A DNA stretch of 64,000 nucleotides from Amarobacter sp964507025. Its GTDB lineage: Bacteria; Chloroflexota; Dehalococcoidia; Tepidiformales; Tepidiformaceae. Shown here in pieces: positions 49,349 through 58,135 of the stretch (the first letter of the stretch is position 1; each line of letters begins with the position of its first letter). The position numbers and the translations under genes are program-made. The stretch is taken from positions 256,420 to 320,419 of the forward strand of contig CAZDOK010000003.1 of the NCBI GenBank assembly GCA_964507025.1, written 5' to 3'. The notes below the pieces were generated by a model. It was not told where the DNA came from. It saw only the letters and a program-made list of their open reading frames with translations, and did not search any database.

Positions 49349-50341
49349 CTACCGCAGCAGCGTTTCCACCGCTCGCCCGAATTCCACCGGGTCCGTGGTG
49401 TCGATCGACACGCTGTGCACGTCCACGCCGAGCGCTTCGTCCTCGCGGATCCGCGCCAGGCACTCGTCCGCGTTCCCCGAAAACCCCAGGTCGTTGAGCA
49501 TCTCGGGCGTGATTGCCGCGGCACCCGCGGCCGAGCCCCGGGTGTCGAATGCCTGTTTGATCGCCGCTGCCTCATCCGCATAGCCGAAGCGGGAAAGCTG
49601 GTTGTAGTAGAACGTCCCCATGCGCGCGATGTAAAACGCGAGGAAGCCACGGCCCTTGTCGCGTGCCGCCGGGTCGTTGCTCACGGTGACGCCACCAGCC
49701 TTCACCTCCACCGAGCGCGGGTCGCGCCCGGCCTCGGCGGCCCACTGGCGGAACTGGTCGATCTCCTGCTTTAGCGCGCTGCGCGGAATCATCGCCGGCA
49801 TCCAGCCATCGGCGATCTCGGCCGTCATCCTCACGCTCTTCGGGTTGAGCGTGGCCAGGAAGATGGGGATGTGCGGCCGGACCGGCTGGAACCGGAGGGT
49901 GAACCCCCGGTCCATCTTGAACCACTTGCCGCTGTACACGAGCTTCTCGCCGCGCATCAGCAGGTTGATGATCTCGACAGTCTCACGGATTCGCGCGAGC
50001 GATGGCTGGAAGGGAATCCCGTGGAAGTGTTCGATGACGTTCGCGCTCGATGCTCCAAGCCCGATGATCGCCCGGCCGTTGCTCCATTCGTCGAGGGTCG
50101 CGAAGTGCTGGGCAAGCGCCCCCGGCGTCCGTGAGTACACGTTCACAATCCCGGTGGCGAGCTTGAGGCGCTCGGTCTTCTCGGCAATCGAAATCAGCAG
50201 CGAGAACGCATCGCGCGCCCAGCCCTCGGGCACCCAGAACGAGTCGATGCCCGTTTCGTCCGCGATCTTCGCGAACGCGATCGCGTCCTCTTTCTTCATG
50301 TCGAATTGCCAGGTAATGCCAACCGAGAGCTTGCGGGTCAC
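49349..50341 (-). CDS. Luciferase-like (LLM-class) flavin-dependent oxidoreductase
   Basis: A 330-residue TIM-barrel monooxygenase-type enzyme using FMN or F420. Visible features are SFWVPEGWARDAFSLLISIA, VNVYSRTPGALAQHFATLDE, the GLGASSANVIEHFHG turn and IFLATLNPKSVRMTAEIADG. The start is placed at GTG 50341 because GGAGG lies five bases before it; that GGAGG overlaps the alternative ATG at 50353. Substrate and cofactor are not determined. Divergent from the DUF1786 gene. Confidence 0.9.
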   Translation of the reverse strand: MTRKLSVGITWQFDMKKEDAIAFAKIADETGIDSFWVPEGWARDAFSLLISIAEKTERLKLATGIVNVYSRTPGALAQHFATLDEWSNGRAIIGLGASSANVIEHFHGIPFQPSLARIRETVEIINLLMRGEKLVYSGKWFKMDRGFTLRFQPVRPHIPIFLATLNPKSVRMTAEIADGWMPAMIPRSALKQEIDQFRQWAAEAGRDPRSVEVKAGGVTVSNDPAARDKGRGFLAFYIARMGTFYYNQLSRFGYADEAAAIKQAFDTRGSAAGAAAITPEMLNDLGFSGNADECLARIREDEALGVDVHSVSIDTTDPVEFGRAVETLLR

Positions 50342-50410
50342 ACGTGCCTCCATGCGTTCAGCGTCCCAATAGCCTGACGGGCGGCACATCCACGCGCCAC
50401 TCACCGGCGC

Positions 50411-50416
50411 TACACT
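50411..50416 (+). promoter_or_regulatory. Putative -10 element of a leaderless transcript (DUF1786 gene)
   Basis: TACACT followed by CGATCC and the ATG at 50423. The gene at 56043 has the closely similar TACCAT-CGATCC-ATG. Confidence 0.5.
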
Positions 50417-50422
50417 CGATCC

Positions 50423-51529
50423 ATGCAAATCCTCGCGATCGACATGGGTACCGGCACACAGGACATCCTGCTGTTCGACCCGGACAAGCCCGTAGAGAAC
50501 AACGTGAAGATGGTGCTGCCTTCGGCGACGCAGGTAGCCGCGACCCGCATCCGCCGGGCCGCGCGCCAGCAGCGCCCCATCGTGCTCACCGGCGTGATCG
50601 CGGGCGGCGGGCCGTGCAGCTGGGCCGCCGAGGACTTCCTGGCCGGTGGCGGCATCGCCTACGCTACCCCCGATGCTGCCCAGACCTTCAACGACGACCT
50701 CGATGAGGTTCGGGCGATGGGTATCCGGATCGTCTCCGAGGATGAGGCCCGCTGCCTCGACGCGGACCGCATCGAGCTCCGCGACCTCGACCTCGACGCC
50801 ATCCGGACGGCGCTGGCGGCCTTCGAGGTGCCGGGAGAGTTCGACGGTATCGCGATCGGCTGCCTGGACCACGGAGCAGCGCCGCCCGGCGTCTCGGATC
50901 GGCTATTCCGGTTCGAGCACCTTCGCCGGGTGGTGGAGCGCAGGAACGACCTGCTGGCATTCGCCACCGCCCCCGGCGACCTGCCCCCCTACCTCACACG
51001 CGCGCGTGCGATGGCCGCTTCGGCGAATGGTGAAGCGCCGGTCGCCTTCATGGATACGGGGCCTGCGGCGGCATTGGGTGCGCTCCACGACGAGCGAGTG
51101 GCGACACACAACGATACGGTGGTCCTCAATCTCGGAAACATGCACCTCCTGGGGTTCCACCTGCGCGGCCGCCGCATCGCGAGCCTGTACGAGCATCACA
51201 CCGGAGAGGTGACTTCCGAGCAGATCGTCCGCTTTACCCGGCGGATGGCCGCCGGCACGCTCGAGCACAATGAGATTTTCGATTCCAAGGGGCATGGAGC
51301 GTTCGCCGCGGACCGCTCGCTGGTTCGTCCGGCGCTCCCTGAGACGGTCGCCACCACAGGGCCACAGCGCGAGAAGATCCGCTCGACCGTCCTGCAACCG
51401 TACTTTGCCGCCCCTTATGGCGACATGATGATCAGCGGCTGCTTCGGCCTGGTGCGGGCGTTTGCCGAGGTCTACCCGGAGGCGGCAGTGGCCATCGACC
51501 ACCGGCTCGGCCCGCTGCCGGAGTCATGA
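50423..51529 (+). CDS. DUF1786 family protein (PFL-activase-related)
   Basis: A 368-residue protein of the DUF1786 family, annotated in databases as related to pyruvate-formate-lyase activating enzyme although it lacks the radical-SAM CxxxCxxC motif. The start MQILAIDMGTGTQDILLFDP resembles an ASKHA-type phosphate loop, and AGGGPCSWAAEDFLAGGGIA and HTGEVTSEQIVRFTRRMAAG follow. True function is unknown. TACACT ends six bases before the ATG. It overlaps the next gene by four bases (ATGA), so the two are translated together. Confidence 0.8.
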   Translation: MQILAIDMGTGTQDILLFDPDKPVENNVKMVLPSATQVAATRIRRAARQQRPIVLTGVIAGGGPCSWAAEDFLAGGGIAYATPDAAQTFNDDLDEVRAMGIRIVSEDEARCLDADRIELRDLDLDAIRTALAAFEVPGEFDGIAIGCLDHGAAPPGVSDRLFRFEHLRRVVERRNDLLAFATAPGDLPPYLTRARAMAASANGEAPVAFMDTGPAAALGALHDERVATHNDTVVLNLGNMHLLGFHLRGRRIASLYEHHTGEVTSEQIVRFTRRMAAGTLEHNEIFDSKGHGAFAADRSLVRPALPETVATTGPQREKIRSTVLQPYFAAPYGDMMISGCFGLVRAFAEVYPEAAVAIDHRLGPLPES

Positions 51530-52074
51530 TGCTCCCCGAAGTGCGGGTTTACTTCGAGCGGGCCCAGGCACGCCGCCAGTCGCTGCTCGGACTGATGGCG
51601 GCGATTCCACCCGGCTACTGGTCGCGGTCAGCGCCGGGCGATTCCTGGACTGCGCGCAATCACGTGGAGCACGTCGCAACGGCCGACGACTTCCTCGGAG
51701 AGCTGATCGAGGCAGTACGCTCAGGCAGCGAGGCGTGGCTTGCCGGCACGCGCGACCCGGGGGCGCTCATCCAGGCCCGCACCACGGCCATGGAACAGCA
51801 CGCGCCACGCACGCTCCCCGGTCTGGTCGAGGAGATCGCACGTTCGCGTCAGGCGCTCGCGGAGCGGCTGACGAACCTTGAACGGTTGCACCTGACCGCG
51901 CCGGTGTACGTCGCGGGGCGCGTCTCGCACTGGGGCGAACCCCTGCCCATCACACTGTCGGAATATCTCGCCAGCTGGGCGGGGCACGATGCGGAACACG
52001 CGGCGGCCGTGCGCGAGGCGGTCTCCACTCCGCCGGACCTTTCCGCCGTGGCTCTCACCCGGCGCCTTCGCTAA
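51526..52074 (+). CDS. DinB-family protein
   Basis: A 182-residue four-helix protein of the DinB/YfiT type. Spaced His (ARNHVEHVATADDFLGE; SWAGHDAEHAAAVREA) mark the three-His metal site. Coupled to DUF1786 by a four-base overlap, and convergent with the GGDEF gene, also overlapping by four bases. Role unknown. Confidence 0.82.
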   Translation: MMLPEVRVYFERAQARRQSLLGLMAAIPPGYWSRSAPGDSWTARNHVEHVATADDFLGELIEAVRSGSEAWLAGTRDPGALIQARTTAMEQHAPRTLPGLVEEIARSRQALAERLTNLERLHLTAPVYVAGRVSHWGEPLPITLSEYLASWAGHDAEHAAAVREAVSTPPDLSAVALTRRLR

Positions 52075-53111
52075 GCGCTCTTTCGCATCTCCCGCCAGCG
52101 CACGCGGTCCTTCCCGGTGCGCTTGGCCAGGAGCAGCATGTCGTCGGCCCGCTTGAGCACCTGGTCGGCACTCTCGCCGGGCTCGCGGACGGCGCAGCCG
52201 ACCGAGACGGTTGTGGACGTTGTCGCGGATACGGCGCGGCGCAGCCGTTCGGCGATGGCGGTGGCGTCCTCGACGCCGGTTTGGGGCATGGCCACGACGA
52301 ACTCTTCTCCGCCATAGCGGGCGACGCGGTCGCCGGCGCGGACGTTCTCCGCGAGCACGCGGGCCACGTCCTGCAACACCTCGTCGCCGTAGAGGTGGCC
52401 ATGCTCGTCGTTCATCCGCTTGAAATCGTCCAGATCGAGCATGAGCAGGGCGAACGCATCGGGTGACGAAGCGGCCAGGTGGTCCAGCTCGTCCAGGAAT
52501 ACCCTGCGGTTGCCGATCCCGGTCAGCGGGTCCGTCTCAGCGAGGATGCGCGCAGCCCGCTCGGCGCGCCGCCAGCCGGCGCCCACAGCCTGCGAGTTCG
52601 AGGCAAGCACCACGGCGAGGACGATCATGGTCACGAGGTCGGCCACCCCGGCTCGATGGACGTCGCCAGCAGTCATCCACAGCCACCCGCCGGCCAGGTT
52701 CGCGACGATGAACGCGGTCAGGGCGATGTAGCGCCACGAATACACGCGCCGCGCGTAGCTCACGAGGGCGTACAGGTAGACGGCCCAGAACGGAGAGTTC
52801 GGATTGTCCAGCACCACCCAGGCGACGGTGATGCAGGAAACATCGAGGAGCGGTGTGGCGAACTCGATGGCCGCGTTGGAGCGCCCCCGGATCCGCCGGC
52901 CCAACACATACCAAGCATGCCACGCGTGGTATGTGGCAATCCAGGTAGTGGCGGCAACAGTCGATGGTCCCCCATGTCCCCATGCGCCGGCCAGCGCGCC
53001 GCAGACGAAGAAGAGCGCGATGGTGCTCTGGAGCACCAGCACCTGCAGCTCGAGCCGCGGGCTGCTCCTTGCGGAAATTGCCGACACTGCCTGGGTTCGC
53101 CCGGCCGTCAT
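52071..53111 (-). CDS. Membrane-bound diguanylate cyclase
   Basis: Makes c-di-GMP from two GTP. The 346-residue protein has about six membrane helices in its first 170 residues (LQSTIALFFVCGALAGAWG; YIALTAFIVANLAGGWLWMT) and a C-terminal GGDEF domain with the active site ARYGGEEFVVAMP. The inhibitory I-site RAGD stands five residues before GGEEF, so product feedback is likely. DPLTGIGNRR marks the start of the domain. The ATG has GGGGAG upstream. No c-di-GMP receptor or EAL protein is in the window. Confidence 0.93.
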   Translation of the reverse strand: MTAGRTQAVSAISARSSPRLELQVLVLQSTIALFFVCGALAGAWGHGGPSTVAATTWIATYHAWHAWYVLGRRIRGRSNAAIEFATPLLDVSCITVAWVVLDNPNSPFWAVYLYALVSYARRVYSWRYIALTAFIVANLAGGWLWMTAGDVHRAGVADLVTMIVLAVVLASNSQAVGAGWRRAERAARILAETDPLTGIGNRRVFLDELDHLAASSPDAFALLMLDLDDFKRMNDEHGHLYGDEVLQDVARVLAENVRAGDRVARYGGEEFVVAMPQTGVEDATAIAERLRRAVSATTSTTVSVGCAVREPGESADQVLKRADDMLLLAKRTGKDRVRWREMRKSA

Positions 53112-53240
53112 CGCTCCCCTGACCCTTCCACGTTCTGATCAGAGGTTCGACACGTTCCCGCAACCACGAAAGTGGAGTGTGGGTGACGCCCGCCGCCGGA
53201 CGACTCCAGAACCCGGGGCAGGTGCCGATGATCCCCGGCC

Positions 53241-54596
53241 TCAGACCGGGGGGCCGGAACGGGTGGTCGCGGCGGAAATCCGCCCGAGCTCGGTGCCCGG
53301 CGGCCGGTCGTCGACGTACTCCTCCACGATGGCCCGCCAGGGCCCGGAGGCACGAATGCCGGCCAGCAGCCCTGCGAGCCCGAAGTTGATCCTGGTCAGG
53401 AACACCATGCCTTCGGGCACATTGCAGTGCTTGTTGATTTCGCCCCCCATGCCCGTCGTCATCGTGTTCCGGCGAACCATTTCGGCGGCGAGCTCGGGCG
53501 TGAACGCTACCTGCTCCTGGAGGATTGGCGCCCAGTACCAGTGCATGTGGTCGTAGAGTTCCCGCGTGGTGAACGGTGCGCCCGGGTGCAGGATGCCCAC
53601 CTGCTCGGTCGCGCGCCGCCATCCATCGATATCCCCCGCCAGCAGCGACCGGATCAGCCGCTTGAAATCGGTGACGACCGCGTTACTGAACTCCGCGACA
53701 CAGCCGTAGTCGACAAAGGCGACCGCGCCGTCATCAAGGAGGAGATAATTGCCGGGATGCGGGTCGCCATTGAACAGGCGGTGGCGATACAGGCTGCCGA
53801 AGCAGAACCGGTAGATGATTTCGCCGAGCCGGTCGCGTTCTGGCTGGGACAGGTGCCTGGCCTCGGCGAACTTACGGCCCTTGATGTACTCCTGCACGAG
53901 CACGGTGCTGGTGGTGAGCTCGTGGTACACCCGCGGCACGCGGATGAACGCGTGGCCGGCGTACGCATCGAAGAATCGCTGTTGCCACGCCGCCTCGTGG
54001 AGGTAGTCGAGCTCCGCCCGGATACCCTCCTTCAGGTCGCGGACGATGGTCTGCGTATCGAGGCCGCGGGCGATGAGTCCGCCAAGGCCGATCATCATCC
54101 CGAGGTTGGCAAGGTCGTGCTCGATGGCCTGGCGGACGCCCGGGTACTGCACTTTCACCGCGACCGGAGTCCCGTCGGCCAATTCGGCCCGGTGGACCTG
54201 CCCGATGGAAGCGGCGGCGAACGGCTCCTTCTGGAACTTGCGAAACACGCGATTTGGCGGTCGGCCGTACTCGCGTTCAAACACCTGCTCCACCAGTCCG
54301 TATGCCATCGGCGGGGCGTTCGACTGCAGCGCCGCAAGCTCCGACGCCATCTCCTCGGGCAGGACGCCGGTCATTAGCGAGAGCACCTGGCCAAGCTTCA
54401 TCGCGGCGCCCTTCATCTCGCCCATGGTCCGGGTCACGTCCTCGGCGGTGCGCAGCACGGCCTGCCTGCGCTTCGCCTGGCGCTTCTCACCGCGGTAGAG
54501 GTAGGTGGAGGCCCAGCGCATGGCTGCGCTGCTCGCGAGCCGCGCGGGCTCAATCGACCGCCGGACTCGGCCGGTCCGCATCGCGTTCCTGTTCAC
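53241..54596 (-). CDS. ABC1/UbiB-family atypical kinase-like protein
   Basis: A 451-residue protein of the ABC1/UbiB (AarF) family, linked to isoprenoid quinone and lipid metabolism. The family motifs are all present: the KxGQ segment MKLGQVLSLMTGVLPEE, the Ala-rich loop AAASIGQVHRAEL, and the C-lobe GDPHPGNYLLLDDGAVAFVD YG. The start codon is uncertain: GTG 54596 or ATG 54581, the latter with AGGA five bases upstream. Located next to a PPOX protein on the same strand. Confidence 0.92.
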   Translation of the reverse strand: MNRNAMRTGRVRRSIEPARLASSAAMRWASTYLYRGEKRQAKRRQAVLRTAEDVTRTMGEMKGAAMKLGQVLSLMTGVLPEEMASELAALQSNAPPMAYGLVEQVFEREYGRPPNRVFRKFQKEPFAAASIGQVHRAELADGTPVAVKVQYPGVRQAIEHDLANLGMMIGLGGLIARGLDTQTIVRDLKEGIRAELDYLHEAAWQQRFFDAYAGHAFIRVPRVYHELTTSTVLVQEYIKGRKFAEARHLSQPERDRLGEIIYRFCFGSLYRHRLFNGDPHPGNYLLLDDGAVAFVDYGCVAEFSNAVVTDFKRLIRSLLAGDIDGWRRATEQVGILHPGAPFTTRELYDHMHWYWAPILQEQVAFTPELAAEMVRRNTMTTGMGGEINKHCNVPEGMVFLTRINFGLAGLLAGIRASGPWRAIVEEYVDDRPPGTELGRISAATTRSGPPV

Positions 54597-54606
54597 CGGG
54601 CAGGGC

Positions 54607-55023
54607 TCAGGGATTCGATTCCCGGGCGTAGTCCCAGGAGATGATTTTGCCCGGCGTCACCGTCACGAGACTCCCCGTACCCCCGGACCGCTCAACGTAA
54701 CGGCGGCCCTGCTTTTCCCCCAGGTAGTGCACCGCTATCTCCGTGGCCAGGGCAGGGTCGCCGGCGGATTCGCTTGCGCGTCCTTCGATCACGACGACCT
54801 TGTAAGGCGCCACCTTCGTATCGACTACCACGCTGATGCGCGGGTTGCCGCGCAGGTTGCGCAGCTTCTTCGAATCAGGACCGGTGTGGAACAGCACCTT
54901 CCCATCGCGCCAGGCATACCAGACCGGCATCGCGTGGGGTTTGCCGGCCGGGCCCGATGTGGCCACGACAGCAATATGTGGTTCGGCGAGGAAGGCATCG
55001 AGTTCCTGGGGAGTGAGGGGCAC
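54607..55023 (-). CDS. PPOX-class flavin/F420-binding protein
   Basis: A 138-residue split-barrel protein of the pyridoxamine phosphate oxidase-like superfamily, close in layout to F420-binding FDORs: LAEPHIAVVATSGPAGKPHA, VWYAWRDGKVLFHTGPDSKK, LRNLRGNPRISVVVDTK and a C-terminal GRRYVERSGG. The GTG at 55023 has GGAG six bases upstream; the longer frame is antisense to the GNAT gene. It precedes the ABC1 gene by ten bases, so the two may be cotranscribed. Confidence 0.85.
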   Translation of the reverse strand: MPLTPQELDAFLAEPHIAVVATSGPAGKPHAMPVWYAWRDGKVLFHTGPDSKKLRNLRGNPRISVVVDTKVAPYKVVVIEGRASESAGDPALATEIAVHYLGEKQGRRYVERSGGTGSLVTVTPGKIISWDYARESNP

Positions 55024-55143
55024 GGTTCGCTCCGCTGAGTGGTGTCGTTCCAGCGTCGCTGAGGCAGCGATGGGCCGCAACCGCCAGGCGTTGCCGTTCG
55101 GGCGCTGCGGTCGCATATTGACGGCGATGTTCGAGGACCACCT

Positions 55144-55707
55144 GTGACCGGGCATGCGCAGCCCACCCTCGAGACCGCCCGCCTGGTATTGCGTCAGCTC
55201 GAGGCCGCTGACCTCGATTCGGTCCACCGGCTTGGCGACGACCCCGAGGTCGCCGCCGGGCTCTCCGACCTGCCTCACCCGTATCCGCGGCAGATGGCTG
55301 CGGGGCTCATCCGCGGCATGAGCGAGGCCTCGGCCGCCGGCACAGCCTACGCCTTCGGGGTCGCCGTGAAGAACCCCGTACCACCCGACACGATTGTCGG
55401 CATCGTCTTCCTCATCCCCGACCTCGACCACCGCCGCGCGGAGCTCATCTACTGGCTCGGCCGGCGGTACTGGGGCAACGGGTATGCGACGGAGGCCGTC
55501 CGCGCGGTCCTCGCTTTCGGTTTCGATGCGCTTGCCCTCAACCGCATCCACGCGAGCTACTTCACAGGCAATCCCGCCTCGGCCCGGGTGATGGAAAAGG
55601 CAGGCATGCGGTTCGAGGGCGTGATGCGCCAGCATCATATGAAGCGGGGCGAACCCCTGGACCTCGGGCACTATGGCCTGTTGCGCTCGGACCCGCGCCC
55701 GGAGTGA
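55144..55707 (+). CDS. GNAT-family N-acetyltransferase (RimJ/RimL-like)
   Basis: A 187-residue acetyltransferase of the RimJ/RimL type: TARLVLRQLEAADLDSVHRL at the start, the acetyl-CoA loop YWLGRRYWGNGYATEAVRAV (a Q/RxxGxG/A variant), and NRIHASYFTGNPASARVMEK. Such enzymes acetylate ribosomal proteins, antibiotics or small amines. The GTG at 55144 has GAGG seven bases upstream. Confidence 0.92.
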   Translation: MTGHAQPTLETARLVLRQLEAADLDSVHRLGDDPEVAAGLSDLPHPYPRQMAAGLIRGMSEASAAGTAYAFGVAVKNPVPPDTIVGIVFLIPDLDHRRAELIYWLGRRYWGNGYATEAVRAVLAFGFDALALNRIHASYFTGNPASARVMEKAGMRFEGVMRQHHMKRGEPLDLGHYGLLRSDPRPE

Positions 55708-55736
55708 ACCCTGCCTCCCGGCCCGGTCAAGAATGC

Positions 55737-55755
55737 GTAAGGGAACCGTAAGAGA
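55737..55755 (+). promoter_or_regulatory. Paired direct repeat GTAAGG / GTAAGA with an 11-base period
   Basis: A second copy of the 34073-type element, 15 of 19 bases alike. It lies in the gap upstream of the 65-residue protein gene, where a tandem-binding regulator would act. Confidence 0.35.
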
Positions 55756-55774
55756 CTTGAGCTATCCATAAAGC

Positions 55775-55788
55775 CTATGGTTCCATAG
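55775..55788. promoter_or_regulatory. Perfect 14-base palindrome CTATGGTTCCATAG
   Basis: CTATGG-TT-CCATAG in the 118-base gap between the GNAT gene and the small gene, 38 bases before the ATG. Likely a regulator site or short hairpin of a leader. Confidence 0.4.
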
Positions 55789-55825
55789 TCGATGATGGAG
55801 ATAAGACCACCTGGGGGACAGGACC

Positions 55826-56023
55826 ATGCCAGGCATTTTCTATGACCCGGCTTCGCGCCGCCTCCACGCGGTGCACAACGCGCCGGATTCACGCTGGACG
55901 CTGGTGACGCACAACATCAATGCAAGCGCCCATCTCTGCCGCCGCATCATGAGCGAGTGGCTTTCGGCCGACGACATGTGCCGCGTCGACTGGACGATCA
56001 GGCGAGAGCGCCTCTCGGCCTGA
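55826..56023 (+). CDS. 65-residue hypothetical protein
   Basis: A small basic cytoplasmic protein (MPGIFYDPASRRLHAVHNAP at the start; RIMSEWLSADDMCRVDWTIR near the end). It has two Cys far apart and no membrane segment. The gap upstream holds the paired GTAAG repeat and a palindrome, and AGGA lies two to five bases before the ATG, so the gene looks genuine. Family unknown. The nucleotidyltransferase gene begins 19 bases later with its own -10. Confidence 0.6.
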   Translation: MPGIFYDPASRRLHAVHNAPDSRWTLVTHNINASAHLCRRIMSEWLSADDMCRVDWTIRRERLSA

Positions 56024-56030
56024 GTCGCGC

Positions 56031-56036
56031 TACCAT
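56031..56036 (+). promoter_or_regulatory. Putative -10 element of a leaderless transcript (NadD-like gene)
   Basis: TACCAT followed by CGATCC and the ATG at 56043. Confidence 0.45.
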
Positions 56037-56042
56037 CGATCC

Positions 56043-56753
56043 ATGACCGACCCGGCCCTGGGGGCCCTCCTTGCCGACCTCGACTTGCAACCAGGGCCCT
56101 CCGTGGTGCGCTTTGATCGAGGCCGGCGCTTTCGCGGCCGCCTGGCCTTCCTGCCATCGGCCTACAATCCGCCGACTCTCGCCCACATCCACCTCCTCGA
56201 GGCCGCACTGGAAGTCGATGGCGTCGAGCACATCGCGGCCATGCTCACCACGCGCAACGTGGCCAAGGATGTCTTCGGGGCAAGCCTGCCCGACCGGGTC
56301 GCCATGCTCCTGGAGATGCACCAGGAGCGACGGGAGCTCGCGGTCCTGGCAGCGAACGCGGCCCGCATCGTCGACCAGGCCGCAGCCCTCTCCGCCGCCT
56401 TTGACGGCGTGGGGATCGACGCGATTGTGGGGTTCGATACGCTCGAGCGCCTCTTCGATCCGGGCTACTACAGCGACATGGAGCGCGAACTCGCACCGTT
56501 CTTCGAGCGCCACCGGGTGATCGCCACCAACCGCGGCTCCCACGGGATTCGCGATGTCGAAGGCTGGGTTCGGGCCCACGCCGGGGAGTTCGCCGGGCGC
56601 ATCATCATGCGCGAAATCGATGCGTACCCCGCCGCACTATCGTCGACGCTCGTCCGCGAGCGGGTCGCCGTTGGCGCCGGCGAGTTGCCCGTCACTCCGG
56701 CCGTTCGGCGCTACATCCTGGAGCGTGGCCTGTATCGGCCAGCGTCTACGTGA
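56043..56753 (+). CDS. NadD-like nucleotidyltransferase
   Basis: A 236-residue protein resembling nicotinate-nucleotide adenylyltransferase. The first motif reads LPSAYNPPTLAHIHLLEAAL, in which the usual H/TxGH is replaced by TLAH (Gly to Ala). The second, SSTLVRERVAVG, matches the ISSTxIR signature, and VTPAVRRYILERGLY closes the protein. A further adenylyltransferase role (for example of NMN) is possible. A true NadD elsewhere cannot be excluded. It converges on the CoA-transferase with an eight-base overlap. Confidence 0.75.
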   Translation: MTDPALGALLADLDLQPGPSVVRFDRGRRFRGRLAFLPSAYNPPTLAHIHLLEAALEVDGVEHIAAMLTTRNVAKDVFGASLPDRVAMLLEMHQERRELAVLAANAARIVDQAAALSAAFDGVGIDAIVGFDTLERLFDPGYYSDMERELAPFFERHRVIATNRGSHGIRDVEGWVRAHAGEFAGRIIMREIDAYPAALSSTLVRERVAVGAGELPVTPAVRRYILERGLYRPAST

Positions 56754-57975
56754 TTTTCGAGATGTCGGGCCCACCGCCGGTCGCGACGACTCCCCGGGCC
56801 TCAAGTTCGGCCACTTCCACCGCACTCAGGCCGAGCAGGCTCCCAAACACATCCTCGGTGTCCTGACCGAGGCTCGGGGGAGGCCCCTTGATGCCGGCCT
56901 CGCTGCGGGAGAGTTTCAGCGGCGTGTTCGCGATTGGGATGGTGCCCGCGACGGGGTGCGTCACCTCCTGGATCATCTCCCGTGCCAGGATGTGTTCGTC
57001 GCGCACCACATCGGCCACCGTGTTCACCGGGCCGCACGGGATGCCGGCATCGAGCAGTTCGGCGTACCACTCCGCGGTGGTTCGTTGCCGGAACGCGTGG
57101 GAGAGGATCGGTTCGAGCTGTGGGTGATTCCTGGTGCGCTTTGGGCCCGTTTCGAAACGCTCGTCGTCGATGATTTCCGGGACGCCCAGGATGGCGCAGA
57201 GCAGGTTCCACTGGTTCTCTTCGCCGAACCCCAGCGCGATCACGATGTGGCCGTCGGCCGTTGGGAACGCCTGGAATGGGGTGGCGCTGGGATGGCGGGT
57301 CCCCAGGGGTCCGGGCACGTCGCCGGTGACGAAATAGCGCATGATCGCGTTCTCCATCACCGTCACCTGCGTGTCGAGCATGCTGATGTCGACTGCCTGC
57401 CCCTTGCCGCTGCGTTCTCGCTCGTGGAGGGCGGAGAGCACACCGATGACGGCGAACATCCCGGCGGCGAGGTCGCCGTACGAGGCCCCCGGGCGCACCG
57501 GGTTGCCGCCCGGCTCGCCGGTGATCGACATCACACCGCCCATCGCCTGTACCACGATGTCCAGCGCTGGCCGCTGGCTGTAGGGCCCGCTCTGTCCGAA
57601 CCCGGAGACGCTGGCGAGGATGATGCGCGGGTTGCGCCTGGCCAGCACTGCGTACCCGATGCCGAGCCGGTCGAGCGTCCCCGGGGTGAAGTTCTCCATC
57701 ACCACGTCGGCGTGCTCGACCAGGCGCAGGAACAGCTCCTTCCCCTCTCCGGAACGCAGATCGATGGCCACGCTTCGCTTTCCGCGGTTGATGGAGAAGA
57801 AGTATGCGCTCCATCCGTTCTGGTAGGGCCCGGTGGTCCGGGAGATGTCGCCGAAGGGCGGCCGCTCGATCTTGATGACCTCCGCCCCCAGATCGCACAG
57901 GATCATTGATGCGAACGGACCGGCAAGGACCCAGGTCAGGTCGAGAATGCGGACATCTTCGAGGGGACGGGACAC
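56746..57975 (-). CDS. Class III CoA-transferase (CaiB/BaiF family)
   Basis: A 409-residue CoA-transferase that moves CoA between acids such as formyl, oxalyl or carnitine substrates. The start LEDVRILDLTWVLAGPFASM is standard, the catalytic Asp lies in GASYGDLAAGMFAVIGVLSA and FSINRGKRSVAIDLRSGEGK follows the N-terminus. The GTG at 57975 has GGAG six bases upstream. Divergent from the DUF2157-like gene. The substrate is unknown. Confidence 0.95.
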   Translation of the reverse strand: MSRPLEDVRILDLTWVLAGPFASMILCDLGAEVIKIERPPFGDISRTTGPYQNGWSAYFFSINRGKRSVAIDLRSGEGKELFLRLVEHADVVMENFTPGTLDRLGIGYAVLARRNPRIILASVSGFGQSGPYSQRPALDIVVQAMGGVMSITGEPGGNPVRPGASYGDLAAGMFAVIGVLSALHERERSGKGQAVDISMLDTQVTVMENAIMRYFVTGDVPGPLGTRHPSATPFQAFPTADGHIVIALGFGEENQWNLLCAILGVPEIIDDERFETGPKRTRNHPQLEPILSHAFRQRTTAEWYAELLDAGIPCGPVNTVADVVRDEHILAREMIQEVTHPVAGTIPIANTPLKLSRSEAGIKGPPPSLGQDTEDVFGSLLGLSAVEVAELEARGVVATGGGPDISKIT

Positions 57976-58080
57976 GAGCGGCTCCGGTCAGAGAGAGGTG
58001 CTTGGGGGCGCGGTGCCCAGCCTGAATCATGGCCGCGTGGCCGCGTGCGCGAAAGTCGCAGGGCGCCCCCCGCTCGTGTG

Positions 58081-58098
58081 GGCCACGAAACCGTGGCC
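58081..58098. promoter_or_regulatory. Inverted repeat GGCCACG-AAAC-CGTGGCC
   Basis: Seven-base arms around AAAC in the 166-base gap between two divergent genes, 33 bases before the -10-like TAGGGT of the downstream gene. Candidate operator shared by both genes. Confidence 0.4.
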
Positions 58099-58129
58099 GA
58101 GAGTCCTTGTGCCACACTGGCCTCACGGA

Positions 58130-58135
58130 TAGGGT
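58130..58135 (+). promoter_or_regulatory. Putative -10 element of a leaderless transcript (DUF2157-like gene)
   Basis: TAGGGT followed by six bases and GTG 58142. This favours 58142 over GTG 58136, which would touch the -10. Confidence 0.35.
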
